Source: Hyparrhenia diplandra (lineage: Eukaryota; Streptophyta; Magnoliopsida; Poales; Poaceae). Taken from it: a stretch of 64,000 nt of DNA. The stretch is taken from assembly GCA_015847255.1 (NCBI GenBank), contig JADLZK010010448.1:620001-684000 (forward strand), read 5' to 3'. The position numbers and the translations under genes were made by a program. Below, piece by piece: positions 34,801-47,076 of this stretch; within the stretch, counting starts at the first letter, position 1, and every line of letters starts with the position of its first letter. The notes beneath the pieces were generated by a model that saw only the letters and a program-made list of their open reading frames with translations, made no database searches and was not told the DNA's origin.

Positions 34801-37800
34801 GGGTCTATGTGTCTAAGAAGTTTGATCTACAAAGAATTGGGGAAACAATCATATCAACATTGAGTAGAAGTACTAGTATTGAGCCAAGTGAATGGCACAT
34901 CACCCGAAAAAGATGGTGATTTGCAATCCATTACTGAAATCCTGAAAACTATGCTCCCTACCAAAAAGTATTTGATTGTTCTGGATGATATGTGGGAGGA
35001 AGGTGAGGATAACTTGGAAAAAAACTAAAGCATATGCTACAATATGGCGGGAAGGGAAGCAAGATCATATTAACTACACCATTGCAACATGTAGTGGATA
35101 AACTGGATATTGGCACTTTAGCCAGTCAAGGAATAATCCGCCCTATGAGCAAGAGTGACCAAATCAATTTAAGCATTTTATCGATGATGACTGTTGGAAT
35201 GTGATGCGAGAAATAGCATTCAGGCAAGATGAAGATCTATGTAGATTAGAAGCAATTGGGAGACAAATCGCCAAGAAGTGCATAGGTCTACCACTGCTAG
35301 CACGATCTCTTGGGTTTTTATTATCCCAACACAAGTCTACAGAGGCATGGGAAGATATAAGGGACAAGCAGATTATTTTGGGTATGAAAGAAGACATTCA
35401 GTTGCAGGAACCTTTGCAGCACCTCATGTTAAGCTACTACTACATGCCTTTAAAATTCAAGTTGTGCTTCACATATTGTGCAGTTTTTCCCAAGGGCTTT
35501 ACTATTGCTAGTGATCACCTCATCCAGCAATGGAGAGCCCTTGGGTATATTCAAGCAATAGACGGCAAATACTGTGTTCACTATTTGTTGGGGATGTCTT
35601 TTCTTCAAATTTTGAAGACTTCTCAGGTCAGTAGAATAATCTCTTTCCCATTTCTTTGTTCATGTGACATGGTACAATGTTGCCGGGATGTTAAAACTCC
35701 AAGATTGCTAGCAGTTCTATGTTAGTACTTATTTATTAGGTACCAATTGAGTGGTACAGTGTTCTTATACCATAGTTATCACCACATTTGGTCTGAACTT
35801 TTACTTTATATTATTCTATGTTAGTACTTATTTAGCTAAGTCAACATCTGTGTTTGAATGGGAGTGTTTACAAAGCAGCTATTGACGGGCCTGAATCGTG
35901 ACTAGGGGCTCTTGTTGGATTTCAACTCTAGCCTACGCCAACTTGCTTAGCATTAACAGGCTTGGTGGTGGTGGTTGTTGTTGTTGTTGTTGTTGTTGAG
36001 TGGTACGTGGTCTTATACCACAATTATCACCACATTTGGTTCGAACTTTTACTTTATATTATTTAAGTTTGTTCTATCATACATTTACGACCCACAAATA
36101 ATGAAAGTTGATTGTCTTTGTTCTCTACCATTTGTTCATAATCTAATAATACATTGATGTTGTAGATACTTTATATAGTTACAAATTTTCTCAATCCACA
36201 TTTATAGTTATGTGCCGTCGTACATCCATATATGTGTTTGACATATGTTCAAATAAAACCTTAGCTTGAGCTACATGTTTTATATGAAACCGATATATGC
36301 ATATATAGCCTTTGGATGGTGACATATATCATGCACACATGCCTTGAGTTAAATTTTTTCCATGCTAACAATAGCAGAAGTACGTAGCTAGGTTAGACAC
36401 ACACATATGACTATATGAGTACTTTGAGATTTTTTATAGCAGCGTAGTTATGCAATTTTAGATGCATTTTTATATGGTTTGTTTTGATTTTTTATAGTAG
36501 CGTAGGTACTTTGATGCGTTTTTTCCATCCGCGTCTTCGCTTGTACGCGTTGTCTCGCCCATGTCCACCCGCATTGCCCACAGTCCCACCCGCCCATCCA
36601 CGATTCGTTGCCAAGTTTTTTTCTTCCGTCCGTCTTTGTCGCCCACTCAAGAGGAGCCATCGCCGACTCTGATTGAAGTTGTTGCAGCTCCTCATTCGCC
36701 CCGGTTGGCAATTGGACAGGTGAAGTGCAAATAATTGGAGGAAACTTGCTGGTGCCTGATTTTTGTTTGAGATTCTGTAAAATTGGAATTAGAGAGCCAG
36801 TTTAGGCATCTAGGGGTCATCACGATAAGCGCAAAATTATTATTTTTTGACCAACACAGTACACATAAAATCGCGCAAGGCTAGAGTCACCCAACCTGAT
36901 TAGAACACACACATACCTAGATAGCAAAAAGACCTGAGAAGATTAATGCTAGTATTGTTATTTTGTGAAATGGTTTGTGAAATTCACAATGGCCCTGTTT
37001 TGGTCCTTGGAATTGAAATCCATTCTAATAATCACAATTTAGAAACAAATCAATTAAGTTACTATGGCCACAAGCGGAATATATACTTGTATACTATTGT
37101 TGATCACATGGGGGAGATAGTTATTTGCTGCTGTTCTGCTGCAGTCTGCAGAGAGGAGCGAGCCCAAGAGCGTGCTATAAGTTACAGGGCAGAAACATAA
37201 CATGGTGATCTGTGGACTCAATTTTATCACTCACCTTATGAATTTAGGACGATATCTAAATTTTGGAAAGTTGTACAATATCATACTCCAAGAGTCCAAG
37301 ATAAATATACTAGTCCATAAAGTAGATTCAAATTGCTCCAAAATGAAAGGATCCAAACAGACCCTAAAGGTTTAATATCTAGGAGTAAGAATCAGCTCGT
37401 TAGTTACCATCAAGATAATATTTAATAATGATATATTTGATTTTGCTACTACCAGTAGTAACAACTGATTTCTCTACAGAGTGCTCCAGAGGATGCTCAA
37501 TCTCCCATCATGGTGACCATGCATGATTTGGTGTATGATCTTGCAACGACAATACTTGACCAAGAGTTAATTGCTCTAAATGTTCCTGAAGAAATGACTT
37601 GGAGTAGACTTGAGAAGAATTATTGCCGACATATGCAGTTTATCCGTTATCAGAAGCAGTCTATTGATCGGAAAAAAATTCCGAGTAAAATTAGATCTCT
37701 CCATTTTACGGAGTGCAACAGATTGCTGCTTCAAGATAAGTCATTCTCTAAATGCAAGTATTTGCGTGTCTTGGACATAAGTGGATGTTCCATAAAAGGG

Positions 37801-39940
37801 GAACCTGTCCCGAGCAACATATCACTACCATCCTCCATTCATCATCTGATCCTGCTAAGGTACCTCGACGCCTCAGGCTTGCCAATCACATCACTTCCAA
37901 AATCATTGCATAAACTTCAGAATATGCAGACACTAATTCTGTCCAACTGCGCACTTGATACATTGCCTGACAATATTGGTAGCCTCCTTAACCTTTGTTA
38001 TTTGGACCTATCTGGCAATAGCAGCCTCAATAAGTTACCCGTGTCATTTGGGGAGCTCTCTGCACTCTGGTTCCTCAACCTATCAGCATGCTCTAAACTT
38101 TATGAGCTACCTGAGTCAATTGACAAGCTTATTTGTTTACAGCACCTAGACATGTCAGGTTGTAGTGCGCCCAAAAGCTCCCTGATAAGTTTGGTAGCCT
38201 TCCAAAACTCTTGTTCCTAGACTTGTCCAGCTGTTCCAAACTAGCTAAACTGCCTGACAGTATTAACCTCAAGTCCTTAGAGCATCTAAACCTATCAAGT
38301 TGCCACCAACTGCAAATCCTGCCCCACAATTTTGGAAATCTTGAAAAACTCAAGTTCTTAAACCTTTCTGATTGCTACAAAGTTCAGTTGTTACCAGAGT
38401 CCTTTTGCCGGCTTAAGCATTTGAAAGACCTAGATCTTTCAGACTGTCATGATCTGAAAGAGCTCCCTGAATGCTTCGTAACCTCTCTGAGCTCCAGTTT
38501 CTGGACGTAACAAGTTGTTCTAAGCTGCAATCCTTGCCTGAGTCATTTGGTGGTCTGTCAAAATTGAAGCATCTCAATTTATCATATTGTGTAGGGCTTA
38601 AAAGTCTGCCATCCTCGTTTTATAGCTTGAAGCTTCAAGTACTGTATTTGTGGAATCTCCCTAAGTTGACAGAGGGTATTAACAACATGACTAGTCTCAC
38701 CATGTTTGAAGTCCACACAGTAAACGGGTGGCATATAGATTTCGTCACTCCTTCCATTTTGAGGCACCTGCCATTGCATGACAGGACGGCAGTGGAGCAT
38801 AGTGTACATGATGTGCATAGGGTGGGTTATGGGCCGCATAGCAGTATAGTGAACATTGGGAAATTGGCTTGTCAACTCCTAGAGATTAATCACCTTGAGA
38901 AAGTCAAGCATCCGGAGGATGCAGAGAGAGCTAAACTGAGAGATAATCCAGATCTTCGAAGCTACGCCTTTCCTGGGGCCATGAAGATATGACAGAGAAC
39001 AAGAGAGATGCAGGGGTGTTGGAGAACCTTATTCCTCCTCGGACTCTGGAAGGATTAGCACTAAGAGGTTACAGGGGCACAAACTTCCCTAAGTGGATGC
39101 TTGAAATCTCCTCCTATCTTCCGTATCTCACCACCATCACACTCATAAATTTAGCATGTGATTCTCTTCCTCCACTTGGGATGCTAGCAAATCTCAGGTG
39201 TCTGTTTATTATGTGGATTCCTAACATCATGAAAATTGGAAAGGAATTCTATGGAGAGGAAGGAGCATGCAAAAGGTTGAGAGTTATGCAATTATATGGA
39301 TTGGAGAACTTGGAGGAGTAGTGGACAACACGGTCAGGTGAAGAAGGCGACGAGTTCTTAATCCCTAATTTGCACATGTTGGATGTATGGGACTGCCCAA
39401 AGTTGAAGTTCCTGCCATATCCCCCCAAAAGTATGTATTGGGACTTGACCAACAGCGATGAGGTGCTACCACCACTGCATGGGTTTGGGAGGCTTTCATC
39501 TTCCACTCTTCCTTTTGAAGCCATAATCAGAAGCAAGAGTTTTACTGCTGACAAGTGGGGTCAGCTTCAGCACCTTGCCACCCTCGAGGAATTGACTGTC
39601 ACTGCCTGGTACGGCAGCTCATTAGCCTCCTTCCCTGAGGCCATTCCATGCTTCCCCCTCTCAGAAGACTACATTTGCAGTTATTCGCCTGGAGATACTG
39701 CCAGAATGGCTGGGGCAGCTCATTACCCTTGAAGAATTAGGCATCTGTTCCTCACCCAACCTGACATCTTTACCTCAAAGCATACGGAACCTTACCACCT
39801 TGAAGAGGCTGGAAATTAGGAACTGTCCAAGACTGGTTGAGAGGTGCAAGGGGGAGGATGCCCACAAGATTTCTCACATCCCAGAAGTAGAGTTGGATGG
39901 CACAAGATTAATGCAGGGACAACCTATCGAAGAACATTAA
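31581..39940 (+). CDS. NLR copy C (CC-NB-ARC-LRR), frameshifted
   Basis: Exons: 31581-31868, 34421-35626 and 37480-39940. This is the second subfamily, with a shorter coiled-coil exon (96 codons, MASAVGGLIAGKLAELAWDE). Exon 1 is open and joins [15 protein letters not shown]. Exon 2 has about five breaks relative to D: near 34645, 34763, 34905, 35023 and 35179. Exon 3 is the longest open LRR of the cluster but breaks near 38170, 38478 and 38970, and has an in-frame TAG at 39319-39321 where paralogues read EEWW. The C-terminus ends QPIEEH. AATAAA is at 40036-40041. Intron 1 contains a 582-bp insertion; intron 2 an RTE-like tail with (ttg)n and a MITE-like insertion. The TAG is a substitution, not an indel, so this copy is a weaker candidate for function than B. 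Confidence 0.85.
32326..32931 (-). mobile_element. 582-bp insertion in copy C intron 1, probable retroelement fragment
   Basis: Bounded by 12-bp direct repeats 'agttcatagtta' (32326-32337, 32920-32931); the D intron shows the empty site. On the minus strand a purine tract 'ggcgggaga' is followed by 'tgttagagtaataggaatag' and later 'caataaac', like a short copia-type 3' LTR after its polypurine tract. No primer site or second LTR. A long A run (32345-32366) lies at the left edge, which does not fit a simple retroposon, so the class is uncertain. Confidence 0.45.
34421..35626 (+). CDS. copy C exon 2: NB-ARC domain, broken
   Basis: P-loop GLGGMGKTT (34720-34746), kinase-2 [23 protein letters not shown] and CFTYCAVFPKG are all recognisable but in different frames. 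The -1 at 35179 ('ttatcgatgatg' for 'ttatcagatgatg') is shared with copy A. Confidence 0.85.
35880..35999 (+). mobile_element. RTE-like LINE/SINE 3' tail with (ttg)n
   Basis: 'caactctagcctacgccaac' followed by 'ttgcttagcattaacaggctt' and then (gtg)n(ttg)n to about 35998 is the usual 3' tail of a common grass retroposon. Host sequence around 35750-35820 is repeated at 35997-36063, so the insertion sits between two copies of a local duplication. Confidence 0.5.
36986..37367. mobile_element. MITE-like insertion in copy C intron 2
   Basis: Absent at the same point of A, B and E introns ('attcactcaggtttaat'). Starts 'ggccctgttttggtcctt' and ends 'ggatccaaacagacccta', imperfect inverted ends of the Tourist/hAT 'gggtctgtttgg' style. 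Exact borders and target duplication are not clear. Confidence 0.45.
37480..39940 (+). CDS. copy C exon 3: MHD and LRR domain
   Basis: Opens [20 protein letters not shown] and is open for about 240 residues through the regular LRRs. It carries SNISLPSSIHHLILLRYLDA, which identifies the D exon 3 remnant as its closest relative. Stop within cat-taa at 39940 after three frame breaks and one nonsense codon. Confidence 0.85.
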
Positions 39941-41085
39941 GAGGTAAGAAACCTCCCAAAAGCCTAGTGAATCTTTGCTTTGTACATGTAACTATGTATT
40001 CTTCATTTTGGTGATCTTGGAATTGGAAGATTAAAAATAAACATTGCTTCTCAAATAGTGGTAGAGTACGAGATAGAGCAAGACCAGACGGATGAACCTG
40101 AACTGATCAACCCATGTGGAGGCCCTACTAGCTAGGTGGTGGACGAGCAGAGGCATAGAGGAGGCCGACTGAAGCACAGTGGTATAGTATATGGAGGTGA
40201 ATCAACTTCGTCATGGTGGTACAGAGGTGAATCAACTTCTTCAGATACAATTTTGCATTGTTATTAGTTGGATATTCTTATATGTCAAGTTCGCGCTTGT
40301 TACCCTGCCTGTGGTATTCTTTGGGCACTAATACTGTGTTGTGGGTCGATGGATCTGACGACCTCTCGGTATACATGGCTTAGTTTGTTGAGTTGTTCTC
40401 AACTTGTTCCAAGTTTCTGCACATGGTGTTGTCATTAAAAAGTTATGCTATTGCTTGTAGGTGATATCAAAATGACTTGAAGAAACTAGGTGTGTGATGA
40501 TATAAGCTCCATATCGCTCAATTTAGGAGGCTGTGGAATATTTCATCTAAATAATGAAGGCAAGTAATAAGCATCGATACAGTTTATCGGGCTTATATGC
40601 TTATAGGCCTGACATGGATTGATAATAGATAGAAACAAACTATTTATAGTCACTGCCACTGGCCAGGACAAGGAGCAGAGAGTCACAGACAAGACTGCTG
40701 CATCGGTTGGTCGATTCCAGCAGTTGCTAAACATTTTGTTACACTGTGAGTCAAGTATGCACTGCCCTGTTCACTCTCTTCTCTGTGCCATTGCAAAGAT
40801 GCAGATGCAGTTATATAATCCACTTTCAATGAGATGCAGTGATAAAGGATTAAGCTACCTTAAGATAATGCCAGTTATTGCATTTTTAGTGCATACTGTT
40901 GGTGTGAGAAAACAAAAAGAGGTGATCATCTTTATACTGCAGATAGATATCACCAAGAAGTTCGTCTAGTACCTCTTCTTAGTTATGGTGCATATTTAAC
41001 TACAATGGTCTCAACTATTTGATGTCTCCTGATCAGGATTAATTTAATAGGTTACATAGAAAAGAGAAAGGCAGCAAAACAGACG
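39941..41085. repeat. copy C 3' flank
   Basis: Poly-A signal at 40036-40041; landmarks shared with the other flanks ('ttgatgtctcctgatcagga', 'gaaaggcagcaaaac'). Ends abruptly at about 41081-41085, where LRR coding sequence of copy F begins. Confidence 0.75.
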
Positions 41086-41319
41086 GAGTGGCTGGGGCAG
41101 CTCATTACCCTTGAAGAATTAAGCATCAGGTTCTCGCCCAGACTGACATCTTTGCCTGAAAGCATACGGAACCCTACGGCCTTGAAGAGACTAGAAATTC
41201 AGATCTGTCCAAGACTGATTGAGAGGTGCAAGGGGGAGGATGCCCTCAAGATTTCTAACATCCTAGAAGTAGAGTTCGATCGCACAAGGTTCATACAGGG
41301 ACAACCTGTCGGAGAATAA
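41086..41319 (+). pseudogene. NLR copy F: isolated last LRRs of a sixth gene
   Basis: 77 open codons plus TAA, from [16 protein letters not shown] to FIQGQPVGE, matching the C-terminus of B, C, D and E. No exon 1, exon 2 or earlier LRR is present. The left junction is directly with the C flank ('gcaaaacagac|ggagtgg'), so a deletion or unequal crossover removed the rest. AATAAA at 41416-41421 and downstream sequence match copy A's 3' side, so F was probably A-like. Confidence 0.85.
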
Positions 41320-41832
41320 GAGGTTAGAAACCTCCCAAAGGCCTAGTAAATCTCTGCTTTGTACATGTAGCTATGTATTGCTTTATTTTGGTGATCTTGG
41401 AACTGGAAGATTCAAAATAAATATTGCTTCTCAAACAGAGGTAGGGTACGAGATATAGCAAGAGTGCAAGACCTAGCGGATGAACCTGAACTGATGAAGC
41501 CATGGAGGCTCTACTAGGCGATGGACGAGCAGAGGCACGGAGGAGGTGAACCAAAGCCCAGTGGCATAGTATATGGAGGTGGATCAACTTTGTCATGGTG
41601 GTACAAAGGTGAACCAACTTCTTCAGATACAATTTTGCATTGTTATTAGTTGGATGTTCTTATATGCCAAGTTCATGCTTGTTGCCCTGCATGCGGTATT
41701 ATTTGGACACTAATGCTGTGTTGTGGGTCAATAGATCCGACGATCTCTCAGTATACATGGTCTAGTTTGCTGAGTTGTTGCCAACTTGTTCCATGTTTAT
41801 GCACTTAGTGTTGTCATTAAAAAGTTGTATTA
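41320..41832. repeat. copy F 3' flank, paralogous to the copy A flank
   Basis: Parallels 15737-16253, including the point at which the Helitron end interrupts it. Confidence 0.7.
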
Positions 41833-42500
41833 CTAGCAGGAACCCCGCATGTTGCCGCGGGCTGCCGATTCAATCACATTGTGACATTGACGTAGGAATT
41901 ACTGAATGAACGTTCGAGTATTATAGAACACCCAAGTGAACTGCTTCCTTTATATTCCATCATGGTTGTTTTAGCATTGACAAGCACTCACAATTGGTGT
42001 TGGAACACAGCTCATCGTTGAATTTATACCAATGATATGCTTGTTTTCATTTGCATTGGTATAACTAGGTAAGCATTTGTTTTGTCTGACAGACCATATG
42101 ACATCGAGAAGTTGGAAGGCGTATGTACATTTCAGCTCCCAGTGTCATGACATGACTGCAACCTAAGCTTTTGTTGCAAGACAGCTGCACGCTATTTGTA
42201 ATTTTTGGGTGCAGTGTTCAAAAAGTTGCAGAGATGTACACTACCTCCTGTACAAGGATAGCTGGTGTGGTAGAAAGAAATGTAAGCAGAAGAAGCCCTG
42301 CGCATGTAGAAAATGCAATACTTTTATTAGTAGTGTGTCAGTTGCACAGTTTCAAAGCTCAATTAACTATGTACTATGTAGGCTAGAGAATAAGAAAATA
42401 GGGAAGACATTTAGCATACGAATGAATCCTATATATATATATATGCAACCTTAAACCTCTGCATTGAAGGAAAACAACCTCATTGCTAGTAATCCTGGCA
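41833..42500 (-). mobile_element. Helitron remnant, second copy
   Basis: Begins ctagcaggaaccccgcatg; on the minus strand the end is a cccgc/gcggg hairpin, a short spacer, and CTAG before T. Paralogue of 16254 onwards, so the insertion preceded the block duplication. 5' terminus not found. Confidence 0.5.
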
Positions 42501-43567
42501 GCAACCTGATTCAGACCAAAGGCATTGAAATCATGCTCTTGCATGCTCTCTTCTGCTTCAACCAAAACAGCAGAGAAGCCTCCTGCGTCGTCAATAGCCC
42601 ATGACTGTCATGTCAGACGTGGCACCAAAGCGGAAAGAAGGAAAGGAACTGGATTTCGATAACAAGTCGTGCATGTAAACTTTACAAGAACATTTCTGTG
42701 AGGTTATGAACCTTCCTGTTTGTTTGTTCATGAGAAGCAGCCAGCCACCATGTCAAATGGAAATAAGCAGAATACATTTTGGAAATTGTTGTGAAAAATA
42801 TAAGTACTCCTAGTACTGAACCAAATTGCAGGCTTTCTGTTGTGAACTTCCATTCCACAAAGAGTACCTCCAGGCACATGGCCGCGTCAACTAGACAACT
42901 AGCCCCTGACCTGACGCCACTCCGGTGGCGGAATTGACGCCGGGGCTCAATCGATCGCAACCATCCAGCGGCTCGCTTAGGGAAACAAGTGGAGCTTCGC
43001 GTCTCCACCCGCCCCTGAAATCCCCCGACGACTCGACCATTTACTATGACTGAACCCGCCAGCTCCAAGGTTTGTGACAGAGGGAGGTGTTTGGTTCGCC
43101 TAACACCTGTTCGTCGAAATGTCTCACAGATTGTTGCGCGCGGTATTCAAGCCGTGCAGGGCAGGGCAGGGCAGGTTGAGTTTAGCCACTTCAGCAACTG
43201 CAGCTTTCCTGATCCCTGAGTCTTTCAAAGCGTGTACGTACTCCTGGGACAAGCCATCGGTCAAGTGGAAACTGCATTACCTTCTTTTCATTATATTATT
43301 ATATGATCCAATCTACTTTGCCCAAAGTTCAAATTATGCTTGTTGCTTTTCTTGATTTAATATACTAAAGATTCAAGTGCAGTGTGAACTCCACTCAAGG
43401 AAGGAATCGATGCAAAGCTGCTGGGTAGGTGCCAAAGACAGCCTTATACGTATGCTGGAGGGGATTAACATCAGGAACACCGGTCTTCCACCGCACAAGC
43501 TCCCACAAACACTGCAGCAGCCACCAGCCAGCATCGCTTGTGAATTGTTCTGGCTAGCAGCGGCAAG
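42501..43567 (+). promoter_or_regulatory. upstream region of NLR copy D
   Basis: Aligns with 8080-8892 before copy A: 'gaaccttcctgtttgt', 'gcaggctttctgttgtgaac', 'gcgcgcggtattcaagccgt', 'aggaacaccggtcttccacc'. Taken as promoter plus leader; no TATA box is obvious. Confidence 0.5.
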
Positions 43568-43855
43568 ATGGCGAGCGCCGTTGGGGGGTTGATCGCCGGC
43601 AAGCTTGCTGGGCTCGCCTGGGATCAGGCCACCCTGATGTGGACCTTCAAGGACGACCTGGATGGGTTGGAGAGGACCATGGTGAAGCTGCAAGCTTTGA
43701 TGCGCCATGCTGACCGGAGGGAGGGCCAGGATGAAGGAGAGAGACGAGAGCTCAAGCGGGTTTGGATGAAGGATTTCAAGGCTGCAGCCTACGACATTGA
43801 GGACTTGCTAGATGAGTTCGAGGCTACTGAACTTATTAAGCAGAGCCAACCCAAG
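43568..43855 (+). CDS. copy D exon 1: coiled-coil domain
   Basis: 96 open codons, MASAVGGLIAGKLAGLAWDQ start and DIEDLLDEFEATELI near the end; ends cccaag|gtacag, phase 0. Confidence 0.9.
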
Positions 43856-45353
43856 GTACAGACGCTAAACTTCAATATTCTCAGTTAATTTCCATTTCTT
43901 TCTTTTTCCAAAACGAGGGTTGTCCCATCTTCAAAACTCTGGGTTCCACTTATATGCATTTAACTGATATTTGCCCACCTGTTCACTCCCAAACCAATAA
44001 GCTTTAGAATGTTGCTGGGGAAGAGAAGTGGAACCTTGCTAATTCTTAATTTTAAAATAAAAATTGAAAGCTTCGAACACATTACATCATCTCTGAATTT
44101 AAAATTGATAGTGTGGTCTCATTGTTAAAATAGAAATTGAGTGTATCAATTTAGCCATAACATTAAATTAGGCCTTGTACCTAGCAAAAACAAAATGGCC
44201 ATGTGTTGCAACGAAAGGAAAAACAAGGAAACTCCAGCAGGACTGTGATATTATTGGTAAACATGAACCGTTGAGGCAGTTGATTCTGGGTATCTGTCGT
44301 ACTGAGTTCATAGTTGCCTCCATTTCAACAGTGGCACATCAGAGTCAAAGGACTCTGGGCAGAGGTGGGAGTTTTTATCTGCAAATGACTACTTTCCGAC
44401 ATGTTATATTTAGTAGAAATAGGAGAAGGAAAGAAGATAGTCAAGCAGTTATATCCAGCCTACAGGGTGCCCTGAGCATGAAAATTTTTCATGAAATTAG
44501 AATGGAGCCATTACCAAGCAGTCTGACACAAGTAAACACTTTTATTGATAAGTATAATTGAAAACTAATTCTATATAGCATTACAATAACGTAGGGTGTA
44601 TATTTTGTTTGTTTTTAGAAAATGTAGATAAACCTATCTGAAGCTGGAACCTGGAACAAAAAGAAAGAACAGGTACTGTACATGTATAAGTGCAGTAACC
44701 TTATACATGAATAAATCAGTAGTGTAATGATGTCTCCCAGATGTAAAACTAAACTCAGCACTACTATTAAATGAGAATTTAATACCAGGTTCTACAACTT
44801 TTATTTTTGAAACAGCTTCTACAACTTTGAGCACTGACCTGCTCAGTTCAGGAACATAAATGTCACCTTTAGTGTCATGTGTCAGAAATATAAAATATCA
44901 ATAAGCAGAAAGACTCTGCAATGCCAACAACATGTTATTAGTTTACTAAGCCGAAAATTTTGTTTTAAAAACTCAGGCAAGAAAGAAGAGAACAAAAAGT
45001 GGGTGACGTTTCCTTACTCCAATTCATTTGAGGCCACATAATTTCGAGAGATTATGTGTTAGCCCATGCATATGGCATGAGATGCCTGGCTCCTCCTTGC
45101 CTGTATTTTACTCTGAAAGCGAACAGAATGTGAAGTGGAGTAGCTTGTTATTAGCCATCATCCAAACTTCGCAAAGGCAAAGTATAAAGAAACAAAGGGT
45201 GGAGAGCAGGCTATCATTTTTGTTCACTAGACTTGGGCTGCCAACGAATTTGGCCCACAAAGCAGTATCCATGCGGTGTGTTTGTGGGCTTCACCTGACA
45301 ACTTGGTCCATAAGTTGTCCAAGATCCACAAATAGACCATAGAATCTTGCTTT

Positions 45354-45520
45354 AGAAAAAAAAAAAACTCGGCCTCGGCCCGTGGGGAAAGACCGCCCCA
45401 CGGTTTTCACATAAGAAGAGACTTCTCGAGATCCTGACCGAGAAAACCCGTGAACCCTAGCCCCGCCCAACAAGTCACCGTGGGGACCGTTACCTAGGCC
45501 GGTCCACGGGCTGGGAAATT
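45354..45520. mobile_element. small GC-rich insertion in copy D intron 1
   Basis: Interrupts sequence continuous in C ('tgctttagaaa...ttgcaaaatgtgcagc'). Starts with an A run, then 'ctcggcctcggcccgtgg', and ends 'ggtccacgggctggga', partly inverted with respect to the start. Class unknown. Confidence 0.35.
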
Positions 45521-45896
45521 GCAAAATGTGCAGCGAATTAAATGATTAGAAGGTTAACTTTACTAGTACACAAAAATTTCACATGAACCTATATTCTTGC
45601 TTGGTTGGTCATAAGATTAGATTTTTTTTTTTTGTTTCAACTAACTTATTTTGAGTTTGAAGTTGAATTTCTATATTTTATACAGCATATGTATCATCAT
45701 CAGTTGTTTGTATAAATTGTCTCTTAATTTAGTGCGAAATTGAATGGCTGGGTGTCTGTTGGCTGCCATTGCACTTGTTGTGCTTGTCATTGTAGACTTA
45801 TAGTGACCAATCAATATATGATAATTTATTTCTCAACATGTAATATGTTTGCTTCTATAACTAGTTTTCTTTTGTTCAACAATTAATATATCTATA

Positions 45897-47011
45897 TCTA
45901 TACCTACTAATAAAGAGAGAAAATTTCTTCCCTCTTTTTTCAGTCTGCCCTCCTCCATCGTACCAGAGTCCATATCCATACATGTCCGGACGTTGTTCCC
46001 GTATAGAATAAAAAAGGAAAACAAAGCAAATTGTATTTGGACTAGGACTCAAATAAAGCAAGCCCTCTGTCTCCGAGTCCTGGACTCCTGGGCCTGGGCA
46101 CCTCTGTCCACTACATGGCCGCACCTCTGTCCTCTCCCTGATGTTTCAAAAAAGGAACGGTCAGCTGGCCATGCACACGCTCGCTGACGGCGGACTCTCA
46201 GCTGGATGGGAGAAGTCAAGAAGAGGAACTGAGAATGTAGAGCTTTCGCATTGGAGCATGAGAGGTATAGGAGCGGCGATGGATGTTTTTCTTTTTTGAC
46301 AAAGAGAGCGGCGATGGATGTTGTAAGTTTATGGACGTATCACTAAATTCCAATGGCCCAAAAACCTGCTTCTATTGTTTCTATTGCATTCATAATACAT
46401 GCTGGCCAAACCACCTCTTCTATTAAATTATTTCCAAAAGAATTTATTTTCATAAAAGAGAATAAGATGAAAACAAACACAAATTATGTCCTTATAAATT
46501 TACAAAGTATAACTATGAATATATATACGAAATCGTTCACATTTTACTTGATTGTCTACACATGATTATTGTGAACATAGATTGTATATGCAAATAGATA
46601 TAGTTGACCAACAATAAGGAGCAAATATACAAAAGCCTCAGACCTTGTTAATTGTTTATTTCTTCAAAAAAATCATTGTTAAATGGACTTGAACATGATA
46701 GTGTATTTTTTTTTCCTCCCGTTTAAACGACGGGCATTTTTTGCTATTAATACTTATAAGAGACCTCGAGTTTCTTAAATATATTAGAAAGATAATAATA
46801 AGTTAGTTTTATAAATACTAAGTGCCTGTGATAGTTCTTATGTTTTAGACAAAAAAATCAAAAAAAAAAAGAATATGCGTTCAACTCTCTTCAACTTTTA
46901 TTGATTATTCAATTCCATCGTGGAATACAACAATTAAAAAAATAGTGCCTTCTTCAAATAATAAATTTAGATTGAAACAACCCGTAGCAGCAGACTAGGC
47001 ATATTTCCTAG
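45897..47011 (+). mobile_element. non-autonomous Helitron in copy D intron 1
   Basis: Starts TCTATACCTACTAATAAAG after a host A and ends in 'cccgtagcagcagactaggc' followed by 'atatttcctag' before a host T. This is the plant Helitron plan of 5' TC, 3' hairpin and CTAG, with a somewhat decayed hairpin. Copy C intron 1 has the uninterrupted region. A second Helitron-like end, hairpin cccgt...acggg plus 'gcatttttt', at about 46717-46751 suggests a nested or composite element. No Rep/helicase. Confidence 0.7.
46271..46322 (-). mobile_element. poly-T micro-insertion inside the Helitron
   Basis: Perfect 17-bp repeats 'gagcggcgatggatgtt' (46271-46287, 46306-46322) bracket an 18-bp T-rich insert, a third short target-primed scar. 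Confidence 0.65.
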
Positions 47012-47076
47012 TACAATACATAACAAAACACATGTACAACAAAATTGTATTTATGATCTTTCATTTTCCCTTACAG

